This document shows positions 51,234 to 60,100 of a stretch of DNA of 64,000 nucleotides, piece after piece (positions within the stretch are counted from its first letter, which is position 1; each line of letters begins with the position of its first letter). Source of the DNA: Dielma sp000508965 (GTDB lineage Bacteria; Bacillota_I; Bacilli_A; Erysipelotrichales; Erysipelotrichaceae); NCBI GenBank assembly GCA_000508965.1, contig BAHV02000010.1:186001-250000 (forward strand). Direction: 5' to 3'. Both the position numbers and the translations under genes were made by a program. Below the pieces are notes generated by a model. That model searched no databases, was not told where the DNA came from, and saw nothing but the letters and a program-made list of their open reading frames with translations.

Positions 51234-52241
51234 ATGAAAGTCTGTCTGTATTTTGAAGGAGAAAAGATGATTTCTACCTCTGGGATCGGCCGCGCCTTGA
51301 AGCATCAAAAAGCGGCTCTGGCTTCACAGGGGATTGAATATACCTTGGATCCAGATGATGATTATGACATCCTGCACATCAACACGGTAGGTCCCAGCAG
51401 TCTTGGCGCGATTGCTAAAGCTAGGAAAAGGGGATTAAAAGTCATTTATCATGCACATTCAACGGAAGAAGATTTCCGCAATTCGTTTGTATTGAGTAAT
51501 CAGATTGCACCGGTATTCAAAAAGCTGCTGATCACATGCTACTCAAAAGCGGATTATATTATTACACCGACACCTTATTCAAAATCTTTATTGGAAGGTT
51601 ATGAAGGAATCAATGTACCCATTGTGGATATTTCTAATGGTATAGATCTTGACCGCTTTCACTATAATAAAGAGAAGGTGAAGGCTTTTCGCCGTTATTT
51701 CTCATTAAAAGATGAGGATAAGGTTGTTATTTCAGTAGGCTTGTATTTTGAACGTAAGGGCCTGTTGGATTTTATGGAGGTAGCAAAGCAGCTGCCGCAG
51801 TATAAGTTTATCTGGTTTGGCTATACGCCGCTTTATACTGTGCCTAAGAAGATTCGCGAAGTTATTGAGGAAGATCATCCGCATAATGTAATTCTGCCGG
51901 GATATGTTAAGGGCCCGGTTATTGAAGGTGCTTATGCGGGCGCTGACTGCTTCTTCTTCCCTAGTAAAGAAGAGACAGAGGGAATCGTTGTTTTGGAAGC
52001 CTTAGCAAGTTCCCAGCAAGTATTATTAAGAGATATTCCGGTATATGATCCATGGCTGCTTCACGGTGTTAACTGCTATAAAGGCAAAACGGTTGCTGAT
52101 TTTGTAGAGTTGACGGAAAAGATCGTTGAAGGAAAAGCGGACAATCTGACAGAAAATGGCCGGTTTACGGCTGAATCAAGAAGCATTGAATGTATTGGGG
52201 AGAAATTGCGAGAGGTTTACGAGAAAGTGTTGGCTCTGTGA
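51234..52241 (+). CDS. GT4-family glycosyltransferase
   Basis: The 335-residue protein has a two-Rossmann GT-B fold: STSGIGRALKHQKAALASQGI at the start, HAHSTEEDFRNSFVLSN, DISNGIDLDRFHYNKEKVKAFR for the linker, and PSKEETEGIVVLEALASSQ, the EX7E-type nucleotide-sugar motif. The neighbours (a UPF0104-like membrane protein and a second GT4) match clusters that make membrane glycolipids such as diglycosyl-diacylglycerol for lipoteichoic acid. This enzyme could add the second sugar. Next gene 12 bases on. Confidence 0.88.
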   Translation: MKVCLYFEGEKMISTSGIGRALKHQKAALASQGIEYTLDPDDDYDILHINTVGPSSLGAIAKARKRGLKVIYHAHSTEEDFRNSFVLSNQIAPVFKKLLITCYSKADYIITPTPYSKSLLEGYEGINVPIVDISNGIDLDRFHYNKEKVKAFRRYFSLKDEDKVVISVGLYFERKGLLDFMEVAKQLPQYKFIWFGYTPLYTVPKKIREVIEEDHPHNVILPGYVKGPVIEGAYAGADCFFFPSKEETEGIVVLEALASSQQVLLRDIPVYDPWLLHGVNCYKGKTVADFVELTEKIVEGKADNLTENGRFTAESRSIECIGEKLREVYEKVLAL

Positions 52242-52253
52242 GCGGGGTAGTCT

Positions 52254-53294
52254 ATGAAACAAGTATCTAAAAAATATATATTGAATCTGCTGCTTATCCT
52301 TTTGCTGACAGGCTTTGCTTTATGGTTTGCATTAAAGGATGATTATGAGCAGGTGCTGGGAGTTTTAAAGAATATTTCCTGGTTCAGTATGATTCTTATC
52401 CTCATTGGCTCATTATTCTATAATGGCATGGTAGGCTGTATCCTGACATCAATTGCCCGTGAGCATAAGCATGATTATAAGCTGAAGGACGGAATCGTTG
52501 TCGGCTTTATCGGCAGCTTTTTCAGCGGTATTACACCCAGCGCGTCAGGCGGTCAATTTGGGCAGATCTATGCGTTTAAGAAACAGGGGATACGGCCAAG
52601 TGAAGGTGCAAGTATTCTCTGGCTTGATTTTATTACTTATCAGACTGTATTAATGCTGTATGCGGCTTTATTGATGATTCTTCGTTTTGGCTATTATTAT
52701 GCTAATTATTCATTCTTATTTACTTTTATCTTTATCGGCTTTTTATTGAATTTCTCAGTCATCGGCCTGCTTTGGACAATGGCTAAATTCCCTAAGCTAT
52801 ATATGAAGCTGAGCGGTACTGTTGTCCGGCTGCTGCATAAGATGCACATTGTAAAGGATAAGGAAAAGACGTTGGCCAGTTGGAATGAACAATTATCATC
52901 CTTCAATATAGAGATTAACCGCAACCGCAACAACAAAAAGCTGATTTTGAAAGTTGCCGGTTATAACGTGATTCGATTAACGATTTATTTTTCACTGCCG
53001 TTTTTTATCGGTTTAGTATTAGGCGTGCCGGCTAAGGATATGCCAATTATCGATGTGATTGCGTTGTCATCCTTTGTGACAATGTCTAATTCATTCTTTC
53101 CGGTTCCCGGCGCCAGCGGCGGTACGGAGATGATGTTTGTGCAAATATTCTCTTTATTAATTTCAGCAAAATATGCATCAAGTATTATGATTATTTGGCG
53201 ATTTGCCACCTATCATTTGATTCTGCTGATTGGGGGCACGTTGTTTATATTTATCAAACAGCATTCTGCGCACGGGATGCAGACAGAAGAATAG
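52254..53294 (+). CDS. UPF0104/LPG-synthase-type membrane protein
   Basis: The 346-residue polytopic protein matches the lysylphosphatidylglycerol synthase transmembrane region family: LLLILLLTGFALWFALKDDYEQVLGVLKNISWFSM, then FSGITPSASGGQFGQIYAFKKQG and FFPVPGASGGTEMMFVQIFSLL, the two conserved glycine-rich motifs. About eight membrane helices are visible. MprF-like proteins flip lipids, but without the cytosolic transferase domain this one may move a glycolipid made by the flanking transferases. That is inference. Confidence 0.88.
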   Translation: MKQVSKKYILNLLLILLLTGFALWFALKDDYEQVLGVLKNISWFSMILILIGSLFYNGMVGCILTSIAREHKHDYKLKDGIVVGFIGSFFSGITPSASGGQFGQIYAFKKQGIRPSEGASILWLDFITYQTVLMLYAALLMILRFGYYYANYSFLFTFIFIGFLLNFSVIGLLWTMAKFPKLYMKLSGTVVRLLHKMHIVKDKEKTLASWNEQLSSFNIEINRNRNNKKLILKVAGYNVIRLTIYFSLPFFIGLVLGVPAKDMPIIDVIALSSFVTMSNSFFPVPGASGGTEMMFVQIFSLLISAKYASSIMIIWRFATYHLILLIGGTLFIFIKQHSAHGMQTEE

Positions 53295-53306
53295 GAGGCG
53301 ACTTAT

Positions 53307-55289
53307 ATGCGGATAGGATTATTTAGTGACACATATCTGCCGGATATCAATGGGGTAGTTTCATCCATTGTTACACTGCAGAAAGAGCTTGAAAAAAATG
53401 GACATGAAGTTTTTGTGATTGCCAACCATAAGGGGCTGCTGCATTCAAAACGTGAAGGGAACGTATTGCGGCTGCCAGGCTTTGAATTGAAATGGCTGTA
53501 TGGCTATATTTTATCAACACCCTATCATTTTTCAGCGAAGGATGATATTAAGGCGATGAATCTTGATTTGATTCATGTACACACCGAATTCGGTATCGGT
53601 ATCTTTGCACGTATTGTAGCAAAAGATCTTGGTATTCCGCTTGTATGTACTTACCATACAATGTATGAAGATTATACTCATTACATTAATAAATTTGATA
53701 TTGAAGGCATTGACAAGGTAGGCAAAAAAGTGACTGCTTCCTTCTCTAAAATGGTTGTTGATACATGTGAAGCAGTTATCGCACCAAGTGAAAAGACACG
53801 GGAAGCATTAGTGAAATATGGTGTTACCACGCCGATTCATATAATTCCTACCGGTCTTGATTTGGATAAGTTTAACCGGGAACGCATCCCGGCTGAGGAT
53901 ATTCTGAAGCTGCGGGCTCAGTATCATCTGAGTGCTGAGGATAAGGTGATGCTGTATGTCGGCAGAGTAGCGCATGAAAAGAGTATTGATGTTGTGATCC
54001 GCGGTTTTGTGAAGGCAGCGAAAAGTAATCCGCATTATAAGCTAATGATTGTCGGCGGCGGCCCTGATCTTGAGGAATTGAAAAATTTGGCTGTTTCATG
54101 TGGCATTGCGGATCAGGTGATTTTCACAGATAAGCAGGACCGTGATCTGGTGCCTGTCTTCTATGCAGCGATGGATGGCTTTGTATCTGCGTCATTAAGT
54201 GAAACGCAGGGTATGACATTCATCGAAGCGGCAGCCAGCGGATTGCCGGTATTTGCCCGTCATGATGATGTATTGGATGATTTATTGGAGGATGGCAAGA
54301 GCGGTTATTTTTTTGAAGAGGATACATTTAGTGATAAGGTTATTGAATTCTTTGCCTTGGATAAGGAAACGGTGGAAATTATGAAGCACAATGCCCGTCG
54401 TCAAAGTGCGCAGTATGACTGTCATACTTTCTATACCGCTGTGCTCAATGTTTATGAGGAAGCTGTTAATTCTTATCATAAGACTTTGGATGTAAAGCGA
54501 ATTAAAACGATGGACGATTGTGTACTGATTACGCTGCTTGATAATAAAGAAAATGAAATCAAGGTGCTGGTCAGTGTAGAAGATTACTTTGCGTTTGAAA
54601 TTAAAAAAGACGGAGTTATTCACCAAAGCGTACTTGAGGAGCTGCAGCTTCGTGAAAAAGTATTAAAAGCATGGCGTTTATGCATCCGTAAAATATCAAC
54701 CAAGGATCGTACACGCAAAGAAATGTATGATATATTGGTAGAAGATGGTTCTTTGGATATTAAACAGATTAATGATATGATTGATAAGCTTGAAGATAAG
54801 GGCTATGTCAATGATACCTTGTATATGTTTAATCAGATTGAGCACAAGCAGCGCTCTCTTGAAGGTAAAGGCAAGATTATTCGTGATCTTGTTAAACGGG
54901 GACTGCCGTATGAAAGTGTTTCGGAAGCATTAGATACGCTTGGTGATGCGACAGAGAAAACAAAGGCCTTCCATTACGCGCAAAAGCTTCAGCTGTCAAT
55001 CAAGGGACAGTCATTGAAAATGAAGAAACAGAAAATGAAGCAGCGGCTGATTGTTCAGGGATATAGTCCGACACTTGCCGATGAGGTAATCGCACAGATG
55101 GATTTTAAAGAAGAAGCCGGCGAACAAGCTGCTTTGCTTGAAAAGGCAATACAGAAAGCATTAAAGACATATTCAAAAAAATATGATGGTCAGGATTTGA
55201 AGAATGCGATTTTGCGCTCTTTGATCCGCAAAGGCTTTACATCGGAAGATGTACTGATTGCCATCAATGGAATGGAGATTTTTAAATGA
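53307..55289 (+). CDS. GT4 glycosyltransferase fused to a RecX-like region
   Basis: The 660-residue protein joins two unrelated parts. Residues 1 to about 395 are a GT4 enzyme (GLFSDTYLPDINGVVSSI, HVHTEFGIGIFAR, VGRVAHEKSIDVVIRGF, SLSETQGMTFIEAAASGLPVFARHDDVLDDLL), close to 1,2-diacylglycerol 3-glucosyltransferases. Residues about 405-660 match full-length RecX: a beta-rich start (VSVEDYFAFEIKKDGVI), then three-helix repeats with RTRKEMYDILVEDG, MIDKLEDKGYVND, and YDGQDLKNAILRSLIRKGF. RecX restrains RecA filaments. No ribosome binding site or strong start is seen at the junction. Confidence 0.88.
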   Translation: MRIGLFSDTYLPDINGVVSSIVTLQKELEKNGHEVFVIANHKGLLHSKREGNVLRLPGFELKWLYGYILSTPYHFSAKDDIKAMNLDLIHVHTEFGIGIFARIVAKDLGIPLVCTYHTMYEDYTHYINKFDIEGIDKVGKKVTASFSKMVVDTCEAVIAPSEKTREALVKYGVTTPIHIIPTGLDLDKFNRERIPAEDILKLRAQYHLSAEDKVMLYVGRVAHEKSIDVVIRGFVKAAKSNPHYKLMIVGGGPDLEELKNLAVSCGIADQVIFTDKQDRDLVPVFYAAMDGFVSASLSETQGMTFIEAAASGLPVFARHDDVLDDLLEDGKSGYFFEEDTFSDKVIEFFALDKETVEIMKHNARRQSAQYDCHTFYTAVLNVYEEAVNSYHKTLDVKRIKTMDDCVLITLLDNKENEIKVLVSVEDYFAFEIKKDGVIHQSVLEELQLREKVLKAWRLCIRKISTKDRTRKEMYDILVEDGSLDIKQINDMIDKLEDKGYVNDTLYMFNQIEHKQRSLEGKGKIIRDLVKRGLPYESVSEALDTLGDATEKTKAFHYAQKLQLSIKGQSLKMKKQKMKQRLIVQGYSPTLADEVIAQMDFKEEAGEQAALLEKAIQKALKTYSKKYDGQDLKNAILRSLIRKGFTSEDVLIAINGMEIFK

Positions 55290-56227
55290 AACACGTAAAT
55301 GAATTTATCGATGGGGATCATGGTACTTATGTATTATTGATTTCCCAGTTAAGCAAAGGAGTTACCGCTAAGGGTTCACCCTATCTTTCGCTGACTCTTC
55401 AGGATAAGACAGGTGTCATTGAAGGGAAGCTATGGTCAGCTCGTCCGGATCAGCTGGCTAATTATAAGCCGGGTATGATTCTTGAATTTGAAGGTGAGGT
55501 TCTGTCACACAACAAGCAGCTGCAAATGCGGGTGAATGATTGCCGTATACTGGACCGCAGTAAATTTGATATCCGTGATTTTGTGCGCGAGGGAGATATT
55601 TCGCGTGCTGAGCTGAAGCGTCAGATCAGTGAAAAGATTGATAGTATTGAAAATCCTAAGCTGCATTTGTTAATCAGCAAGGTTATGGAGCATTTTGAAA
55701 AGGATTTTTATGCTTATCCGGCGGCAGCTAAAAATCATCATGATTTTGTCGGTGGGCTGGCAACGCATGTATTAGGCATGCTGAGGGTCGCGGATGCGTT
55801 ATGTGCGATCTATCCGATGCTTGATCGGGACTTGTTAGTCAGCGGGGTAATTGCTCATGATATTGGGAAATGCATCGAATTAAGCGGCCCGGTTATTACT
55901 GAATATACAATGCCTGGTAAGTTATTGGGGCATATTTCAATTATGCAGACGATCGTGGATGAAACCGCAAAAGCAAATAATATTGAAGGTGAAGAAGTGA
56001 TTTTGCTTCGGCATATGATCCTTTCTCATCATGGTGAATATGAGTTCGGTTCACCGGTCCTGCCAATGATTCCAGAGGCAGAGATTCTCCATTATATTGA
56101 CAATATCGATGCCAGAATGAATTCACTGACTAAGGCGCTGGATGGTGTTACTGAGGGGGAATTTACACCGCGTATTTTTGCTCTTGAAAACCGGAGCTTC
56201 TATAAGGCTAAGAAAACGAAAGAATAA
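55286..56227 (+). CDS. yhaM: 3'-5' exoribonuclease YhaM
   Basis: The 313-residue protein has an OB-type nucleic acid-binding domain (VLLISQLSKGVTAKGSPYLSLTLQDKTGVIEGKLW) and an HD phosphohydrolase domain (GGLATHVLGMLRVADAL, SGVIAHDIGKC, LLRHMILSHHGEYEFGSP, DNIDARM). This is the YhaM arrangement; the family trims RNA and DNA 3' ends in Bacillota. It overlaps the GT4-RecX gene by four bases, so it is translationally coupled to a protein with a DNA-repair-type domain. Confidence 0.93.
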   Translation: MKHVNEFIDGDHGTYVLLISQLSKGVTAKGSPYLSLTLQDKTGVIEGKLWSARPDQLANYKPGMILEFEGEVLSHNKQLQMRVNDCRILDRSKFDIRDFVREGDISRAELKRQISEKIDSIENPKLHLLISKVMEHFEKDFYAYPAAAKNHHDFVGGLATHVLGMLRVADALCAIYPMLDRDLLVSGVIAHDIGKCIELSGPVITEYTMPGKLLGHISIMQTIVDETAKANNIEGEEVILLRHMILSHHGEYEFGSPVLPMIPEAEILHYIDNIDARMNSLTKALDGVTEGEFTPRIFALENRSFYKAKKTKE

Positions 56228-56230
56228 TGC

Positions 56231-56256
56231 AGGAATGGTTCAAACCATTCCTTTTT
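56231..56256 (+). terminator. Terminator after yhaM
   Basis: AGGAATGGTT (56231-56240) pairs with AACCATTCCT (56243-56252), followed by T. Confidence 0.88.
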
Positions 56257-56359
56257 CAAATACTAATTTCGATAGAAACAGAACAGCTCGCATTTTAGAT
56301 AATGAAAGTGAGAGGTAATAAAAAAACAGATAAGTATAATGAATAAGAGAGGTAAACTT

Positions 56360-57196
56360 GTGGATGGGATAAATAAATTGAATCAGGTGATCGATTATAT
56401 TGAGCAGCATCTAAGTGAAGCGATTGATTATGAGGTATTAGCTGATATCGCCGGCTGTTCGAGTTATTATTTTCAGAAATTATTTTTATACATGGCTCAG
56501 CTTTCATTAAATGAATATATTCGTTGCCGCCGATTATCAAAGGCCGCTGTAGACCTTCAGAAAACAAAATGCAAAGTCATCGATGCCGCATTAACTTATG
56601 GCTATGATTCCCCCACAGCTTTTAATCGTGCGTTTAAAAAGTTTCACGGCGCTGCGCCTTCTTTGGTTAAGCAGGGCCAAGCACCGTTTAATGCATATCC
56701 GCCAATTCGTTTTACATTATCTAAGCAGGGCGGTGATGAACTGAGTGTCCGCATTGAAAAGAAACCGGCCATTCGTGTGCTTGGCATTACCTGTCCGCTG
56801 GCTAAAAATTTAGAACAAAATTTTAAGGCAGTTCCTGATCAATGGCAGGCAGCTGTAACAAATGGAAAGCTTATGGAGCTAGTTTTAATGAATAATACCT
56901 ATCCCAATGCATTGTTAGGCGTCAGCATTCACCATGGTGAAGAATGGAAATATATGATAGCGGCAGCATCAACCATAAATAACCATGATTATGAAGACTA
57001 TTTAATTCATGCAGGTTCATGGGCGGTGTTTTCTGGGCAGGGAGATAATCATTCACTACAAGCTTTACAACGGCGTGTTTTGCTTGAATGGCTGCCAACC
57101 TCCGGTTATGAATGTGACGATGCGGCCGATGTTGAGGTTTATTTTAAGGCCGATCCGCATGCGGCTGTCTATGAATATTGGCTGCCGATTAAATAG
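56360..57196 (+). CDS. AraC-family regulator with GyrI-like domain
   Basis: The 278-residue protein has a double helix-turn-helix of AraC type at the N-terminus (LADIAGCSSYYFQKLFLYMAQLSLNEYIRCRRLSKAAVDLQ; AALTYGYDSPTAFNRAFKKFHGAAPS) and a C-terminal GyrI/SOUL-type ligand domain (from about 125). This Rob-like order is typical of multidrug or metabolite sensors. The GTG at 56360 is preferred because gagagg is eight bases upstream; an ATG at 56339 in frame is the alternative. The SRPBCC gene follows by eight bases. Confidence 0.85.
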   Translation: MDGINKLNQVIDYIEQHLSEAIDYEVLADIAGCSSYYFQKLFLYMAQLSLNEYIRCRRLSKAAVDLQKTKCKVIDAALTYGYDSPTAFNRAFKKFHGAAPSLVKQGQAPFNAYPPIRFTLSKQGGDELSVRIEKKPAIRVLGITCPLAKNLEQNFKAVPDQWQAAVTNGKLMELVLMNNTYPNALLGVSIHHGEEWKYMIAAASTINNHDYEDYLIHAGSWAVFSGQGDNHSLQALQRRVLLEWLPTSGYECDDAADVEVYFKADPHAAVYEYWLPIK

Positions 57197-57204
57197 GAGG
57201 AATT

Positions 57205-57630
57205 ATGACAATTTCAAAAATCAAAATGACAATTGATGCTCCCGTGGCATGTGTCTGGCAGATTGTGACTTCACTTGAAAATTACACTTGGCGCAGTGAT
57301 ATAAGCAAGCTGGAAGTAATCAATGATAAACAGTTTGTGGAAATTTCGCAAGAAGGGATTTCTACATATTTTACGATAACTGTCACAAAACCATATCAGC
57401 AATGGGCATTCGATATTGAAAATGACAACATGACAGGACATTGGGTCGGCAATTTTACAGACCATGAAACTTACACAGCGGTTGAATTTATTGAAACAAT
57501 TACGGCTAAGAAAATACTGATGAAACCTTTTATAAAGATGTATTTGAAAAAGCAGCAGGCATTGTACTGTCATGATTTGAAACAGGCTGCCGAGGATAAA
57601 AATCCTTCTGTGAGAAAAAAGCCGTTATAA
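57205..57630 (+). CDS. SRPBCC-family ligand-binding protein
   Basis: The 141-residue protein has the START/Bet v 1 pattern: KIKMTIDAPVACVWQIVTSLENYTWRSDISKLEVI at the start and a long C-terminal helix (LMKPFIKMYLKKQQALYCHDLKQAAED). Members bind hydrophobic ligands or act as cyclases. It is paired with the AraC/GyrI regulator (ribosome binding site aggagg), so the regulator may control it together with its own gene. Confidence 0.82.
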   Translation: MTISKIKMTIDAPVACVWQIVTSLENYTWRSDISKLEVINDKQFVEISQEGISTYFTITVTKPYQQWAFDIENDNMTGHWVGNFTDHETYTAVEFIETITAKKILMKPFIKMYLKKQQALYCHDLKQAAEDKNPSVRKKPL

Positions 57631-57676
57631 GCGATAAATAAGTTTCTTATATCGCTAGTTTTATTGCTTTATAATT

Positions 57677-57708
57677 ATGGCGTAAACCCCAAAATGAATT
57701 TACGCCAT
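57677..57708. repeat. Perfect 10-bp inverted repeat
   Basis: ATGGCGTAAA (57677-57686) and TTTACGCCAT (57699-57708) face each other across 12 bases. There is no T-run. It stands alone in a 366-base gap, 47 bases after the SRPBCC gene. It may be a protein-binding site or an RNA hairpin. Confidence 0.6.
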
Positions 57709-57843
57709 GAAAGAATGTTTAATTGTATAAAATCAGCCGATATAAGGGAAGTTCTAATCATTATCAAATACAGCTCTTTTACCGGTATATGCAATAGCTT
57801 TGAAGAACTCTACTTCTTTTTCAATTGCTATTAAAACATAATT

Positions 57844-57882
57844 TTTGCATCTTACACACCTTATGTTAAGATGCAAATTTTT
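57844..57882 (+). terminator. Hairpin with T-run in the gap before the HAD gene
   Basis: TTTGCATCTTA (57844-57854) pairs with TAAGATGCAAA (57867-57877), followed by five T. No + gene ends nearby, so it may end readthrough from the SRPBCC gene or a short transcript. The rest of 57631-57996 is AT-rich with no gene I can support. Confidence 0.55.
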
Positions 57883-57996
57883 ATGCTTTGACATTTGAAT
57901 AAAAGATTTCAGCGCTGCATCTTGCTCGCAAGCTTCCTTATTTTGATAATTTGATTACTCTGTAAATCATTGACCGGCTCTTTTACTGGATTTCAT

Positions 57997-58650
57997 TTAT
58001 TTTAAAAGGGCGCAGAGTTCATCCACTACCAGATAATTCTCAATCGTTTTGATCATACCGGGATAATCAGTGGTTTTTGAATGTGTGACGACAATAATTC
58101 CTTTCGCTTTTGCTTCATGAGCACAGCGGATGCCAGTGATAGAATCTTCAAATACATAGCAGTCTTGAATGTCGCAGCGGATGTTCGCGGCTGCCTTCTT
58201 AAACATGGCAATCTTATTCTCATAAGTGTTATCATCATAAACTATTTTCTGCGGGTCAAACCAGCGATCTAATCTAAAAACATCTATGAAGAAATTGATA
58301 TTAGCAAGTATTGACGCACTGGCGATATTCATCGGGATATTTAAGTCATGCAGCTTATTTAAAAAGTCTTCTAGGCCATCAACCATATGATATTGAGTAC
58401 CGGCTTGCAGAGCAATCTTACGGTAGAGGGCTTCCTTGGCTTCAGATAATTTATTTGCTTCTTCAAATGTGACACCAGGTTTGAGATATTCAATAATTTT
58501 AATGTTAGGCTTACCATGCATCATCTGCATTTCTTCATCGGTAAAGGGCTGACCTCGCAAGGCCTTAGAGAATTCTTTCCATGCCTGTTCATGGTAAATG
58601 CCGTCAAATACCATCGTTCCATTAAAATCAAAAATTACTGCTGGTTTCAT
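57997..58650 (-). CDS. HAD-IA phosphatase, beta-phosphoglucomutase-like
   Basis: The 217-residue protein has motif I VIFDFNGTMVFDG, a helical cap (about 15-85), motif II NIASASILAN and motif IV VFEDSITGIRCAHEAKAKGIIVVTHS. The DFNGTM wording departs slightly from the usual DxDGT(L/V): the second Asp is Asn, which is rare and may weaken catalysis. Start at 58650 behind aagaggtg; a longer frame to 58701 has no support. Substrate unknown. Confidence 0.88.
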   Translation of the reverse strand: MKPAVIFDFNGTMVFDGIYHEQAWKEFSKALRGQPFTDEEMQMMHGKPNIKIIEYLKPGVTFEEANKLSEAKEALYRKIALQAGTQYHMVDGLEDFLNKLHDLNIPMNIASASILANINFFIDVFRLDRWFDPQKIVYDDNTYENKIAMFKKAAANIRCDIQDCYVFEDSITGIRCAHEAKAKGIIVVTHSKTTDYPGMIKTIENYLVVDELCALLK

Positions 58651-58887
58651 GGCTGCACCTCTTTTCAGAGAAAGCATACCTTTTTTTATTATCAATTGCA
58701 ATCCTTTTTATGACAGGTATAAACAATCAATACATTGTGGTATATAATAGTTATAATAAAACTCTTGACCCTTATTATTTATATTTCATGTGATGAATCA
58801 AGGCGGCAAATGGTTGCTGAATGCATTTACCGGCTCTGAATTAAATGTTTAAAGATAAGAATGACGCACATTAACAATCTTTATGGC

Positions 58888-58916
58888 TTGCAAATGCCAA
58901 AGCGTGTCATTATAAT
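58888..58916 (+). promoter_or_regulatory. Promoter of the amidohydrolase gene with overlapping palindrome
   Basis: TTGCAA (58888-58893) and TATAAT (58911-58916) are 17 bases apart. TGGC (58884-58887) and GCCA (58896-58899) enclose the -35, a possible operator. Confidence 0.7.
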
Positions 58917-58936
58917 TTAGACATTGGAGGCGTACT

Positions 58937-60100
58937 ATGGAAATACGTGAAACGATTGAAAAGCAATTAGAAGAAGTTAAAGCAAATCGCCGATCTCTGC
59001 ATAAAATTCCTGAAATTGGATTAAATACAGTGAAGACGGCTGCTTATCTGCGGGCAAAGGGGATTGAATACGGGGTGGACAGCATTGATGACACATTGAT
59101 TGAAAATGGTCTAGTGATGCAGATCAAAGCCGCTGTGCCAACCGAAAAAGGTATCGGTCTGCGCTCGGATATCGATGCTTTGCCAATGGGTGAAAAGACG
59201 GGTGTTTCTTTTCAGAGTGAGCATGAGGGCTGTATGCATGCATGCGGCCATGACGGCCATATGGCGGCAATGTTGGGAACAGTTCAATATTTGTGCGAGC
59301 ATCGCGATCAGCTGACTCAGAATGTAACGATTGTCTTTCAGCCGGGGGAAGAAAGTCCAGGCGGCGCCAGGCCGATGATCGAGCATGGCCTTTTTGATAA
59401 ATATAAGATCGATTGTATGATTGGTATGCATGTAGTCGGCGATCTTCCGGAAGGAAAAATTGGCTGCCGGCCAGGTCCTATGATGGCCCGCAATGGTGAA
59501 TTCCAGTTTACAGTTAGAGGCTATACGGCCCATGGCGCAATGCCTCATGACGGCAAGGATGCAATCGTAGCTGCCTGTTCATTGGTTATGAATCTGCAGA
59601 CGATTGTTTCAAGAAATGTAAATCCGTTAGACAGCGCCGTTATCACTGTCGGTAAGCTGATTGCCGGCGAGGTGCGTAATGTGATTGCCGATAAAGCTGA
59701 AATCATCGGTACGATGCGTTCTTTTTCTGATGCGAATTATGAAATGATGAAACAGCGGATGCATGCAGTTGCCGAAGCGACAGCGCAGATGTTTAATGTT
59801 GAGGTTCAGCTTGTAATCGATGATTTTTATGCGGTTGTCAATAATGATGAACGGCTGACGGCGATGCTGGCAGAGGTTGTGGGTGAAGATTATGTGGAAA
59901 TCGCACCGCGGATGATTGCCGAAGATTTCTCTTTCTATCAGCTGATCGTACCGGGTCTTTTCTATTATACGAGTGTTGGTGATGCGGATCATCCTTACCA
60001 GATTCATGACAGCCGGTTTATGTATCGTGAGGAATATTTACTGAATGCGATTGAAACAAATGTGCGGCTGATGGAAAAACTGGGTGTATTATGCGGGTAG
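58937..60100 (+). CDS. M20-family amidohydrolase
   Basis: The 387-residue protein is an M20D peptidase-like amidohydrolase: RRSLHKIPEIGL, GLRSDIDALPMGEKTGV, GCMHACGHDGHMAAMLG (metal Cys/His), FQPGEESPGGARPMIEHGLF (catalytic Glu) and AEDFSFYQ. A small dimerisation lid lies at about 180-300 (TAHGAMPHDGKDAIVA). Enzymes of this kind remove acyl or carbamoyl groups from amino acids or diaminopimelate. It overlaps the next gene by ten bases. Confidence 0.93.
   Translation: MEIRETIEKQLEEVKANRRSLHKIPEIGLNTVKTAAYLRAKGIEYGVDSIDDTLIENGLVMQIKAAVPTEKGIGLRSDIDALPMGEKTGVSFQSEHEGCMHACGHDGHMAAMLGTVQYLCEHRDQLTQNVTIVFQPGEESPGGARPMIEHGLFDKYKIDCMIGMHVVGDLPEGKIGCRPGPMMARNGEFQFTVRGYTAHGAMPHDGKDAIVAACSLVMNLQTIVSRNVNPLDSAVITVGKLIAGEVRNVIADKAEIIGTMRSFSDANYEMMKQRMHAVAEATAQMFNVEVQLVIDDFYAVVNNDERLTAMLAEVVGEDYVEIAPRMIAEDFSFYQLIVPGLFYYTSVGDADHPYQIHDSRFMYREEYLLNAIETNVRLMEKLGVLCG

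Noticed and set aside
57740..57860. - strand open stretch reading VEFFKAIAYTGKRAVFDND
   Set aside because: It has no credible start codon or ribosome binding site and overlaps a strong hairpin; at most a gene remnant.
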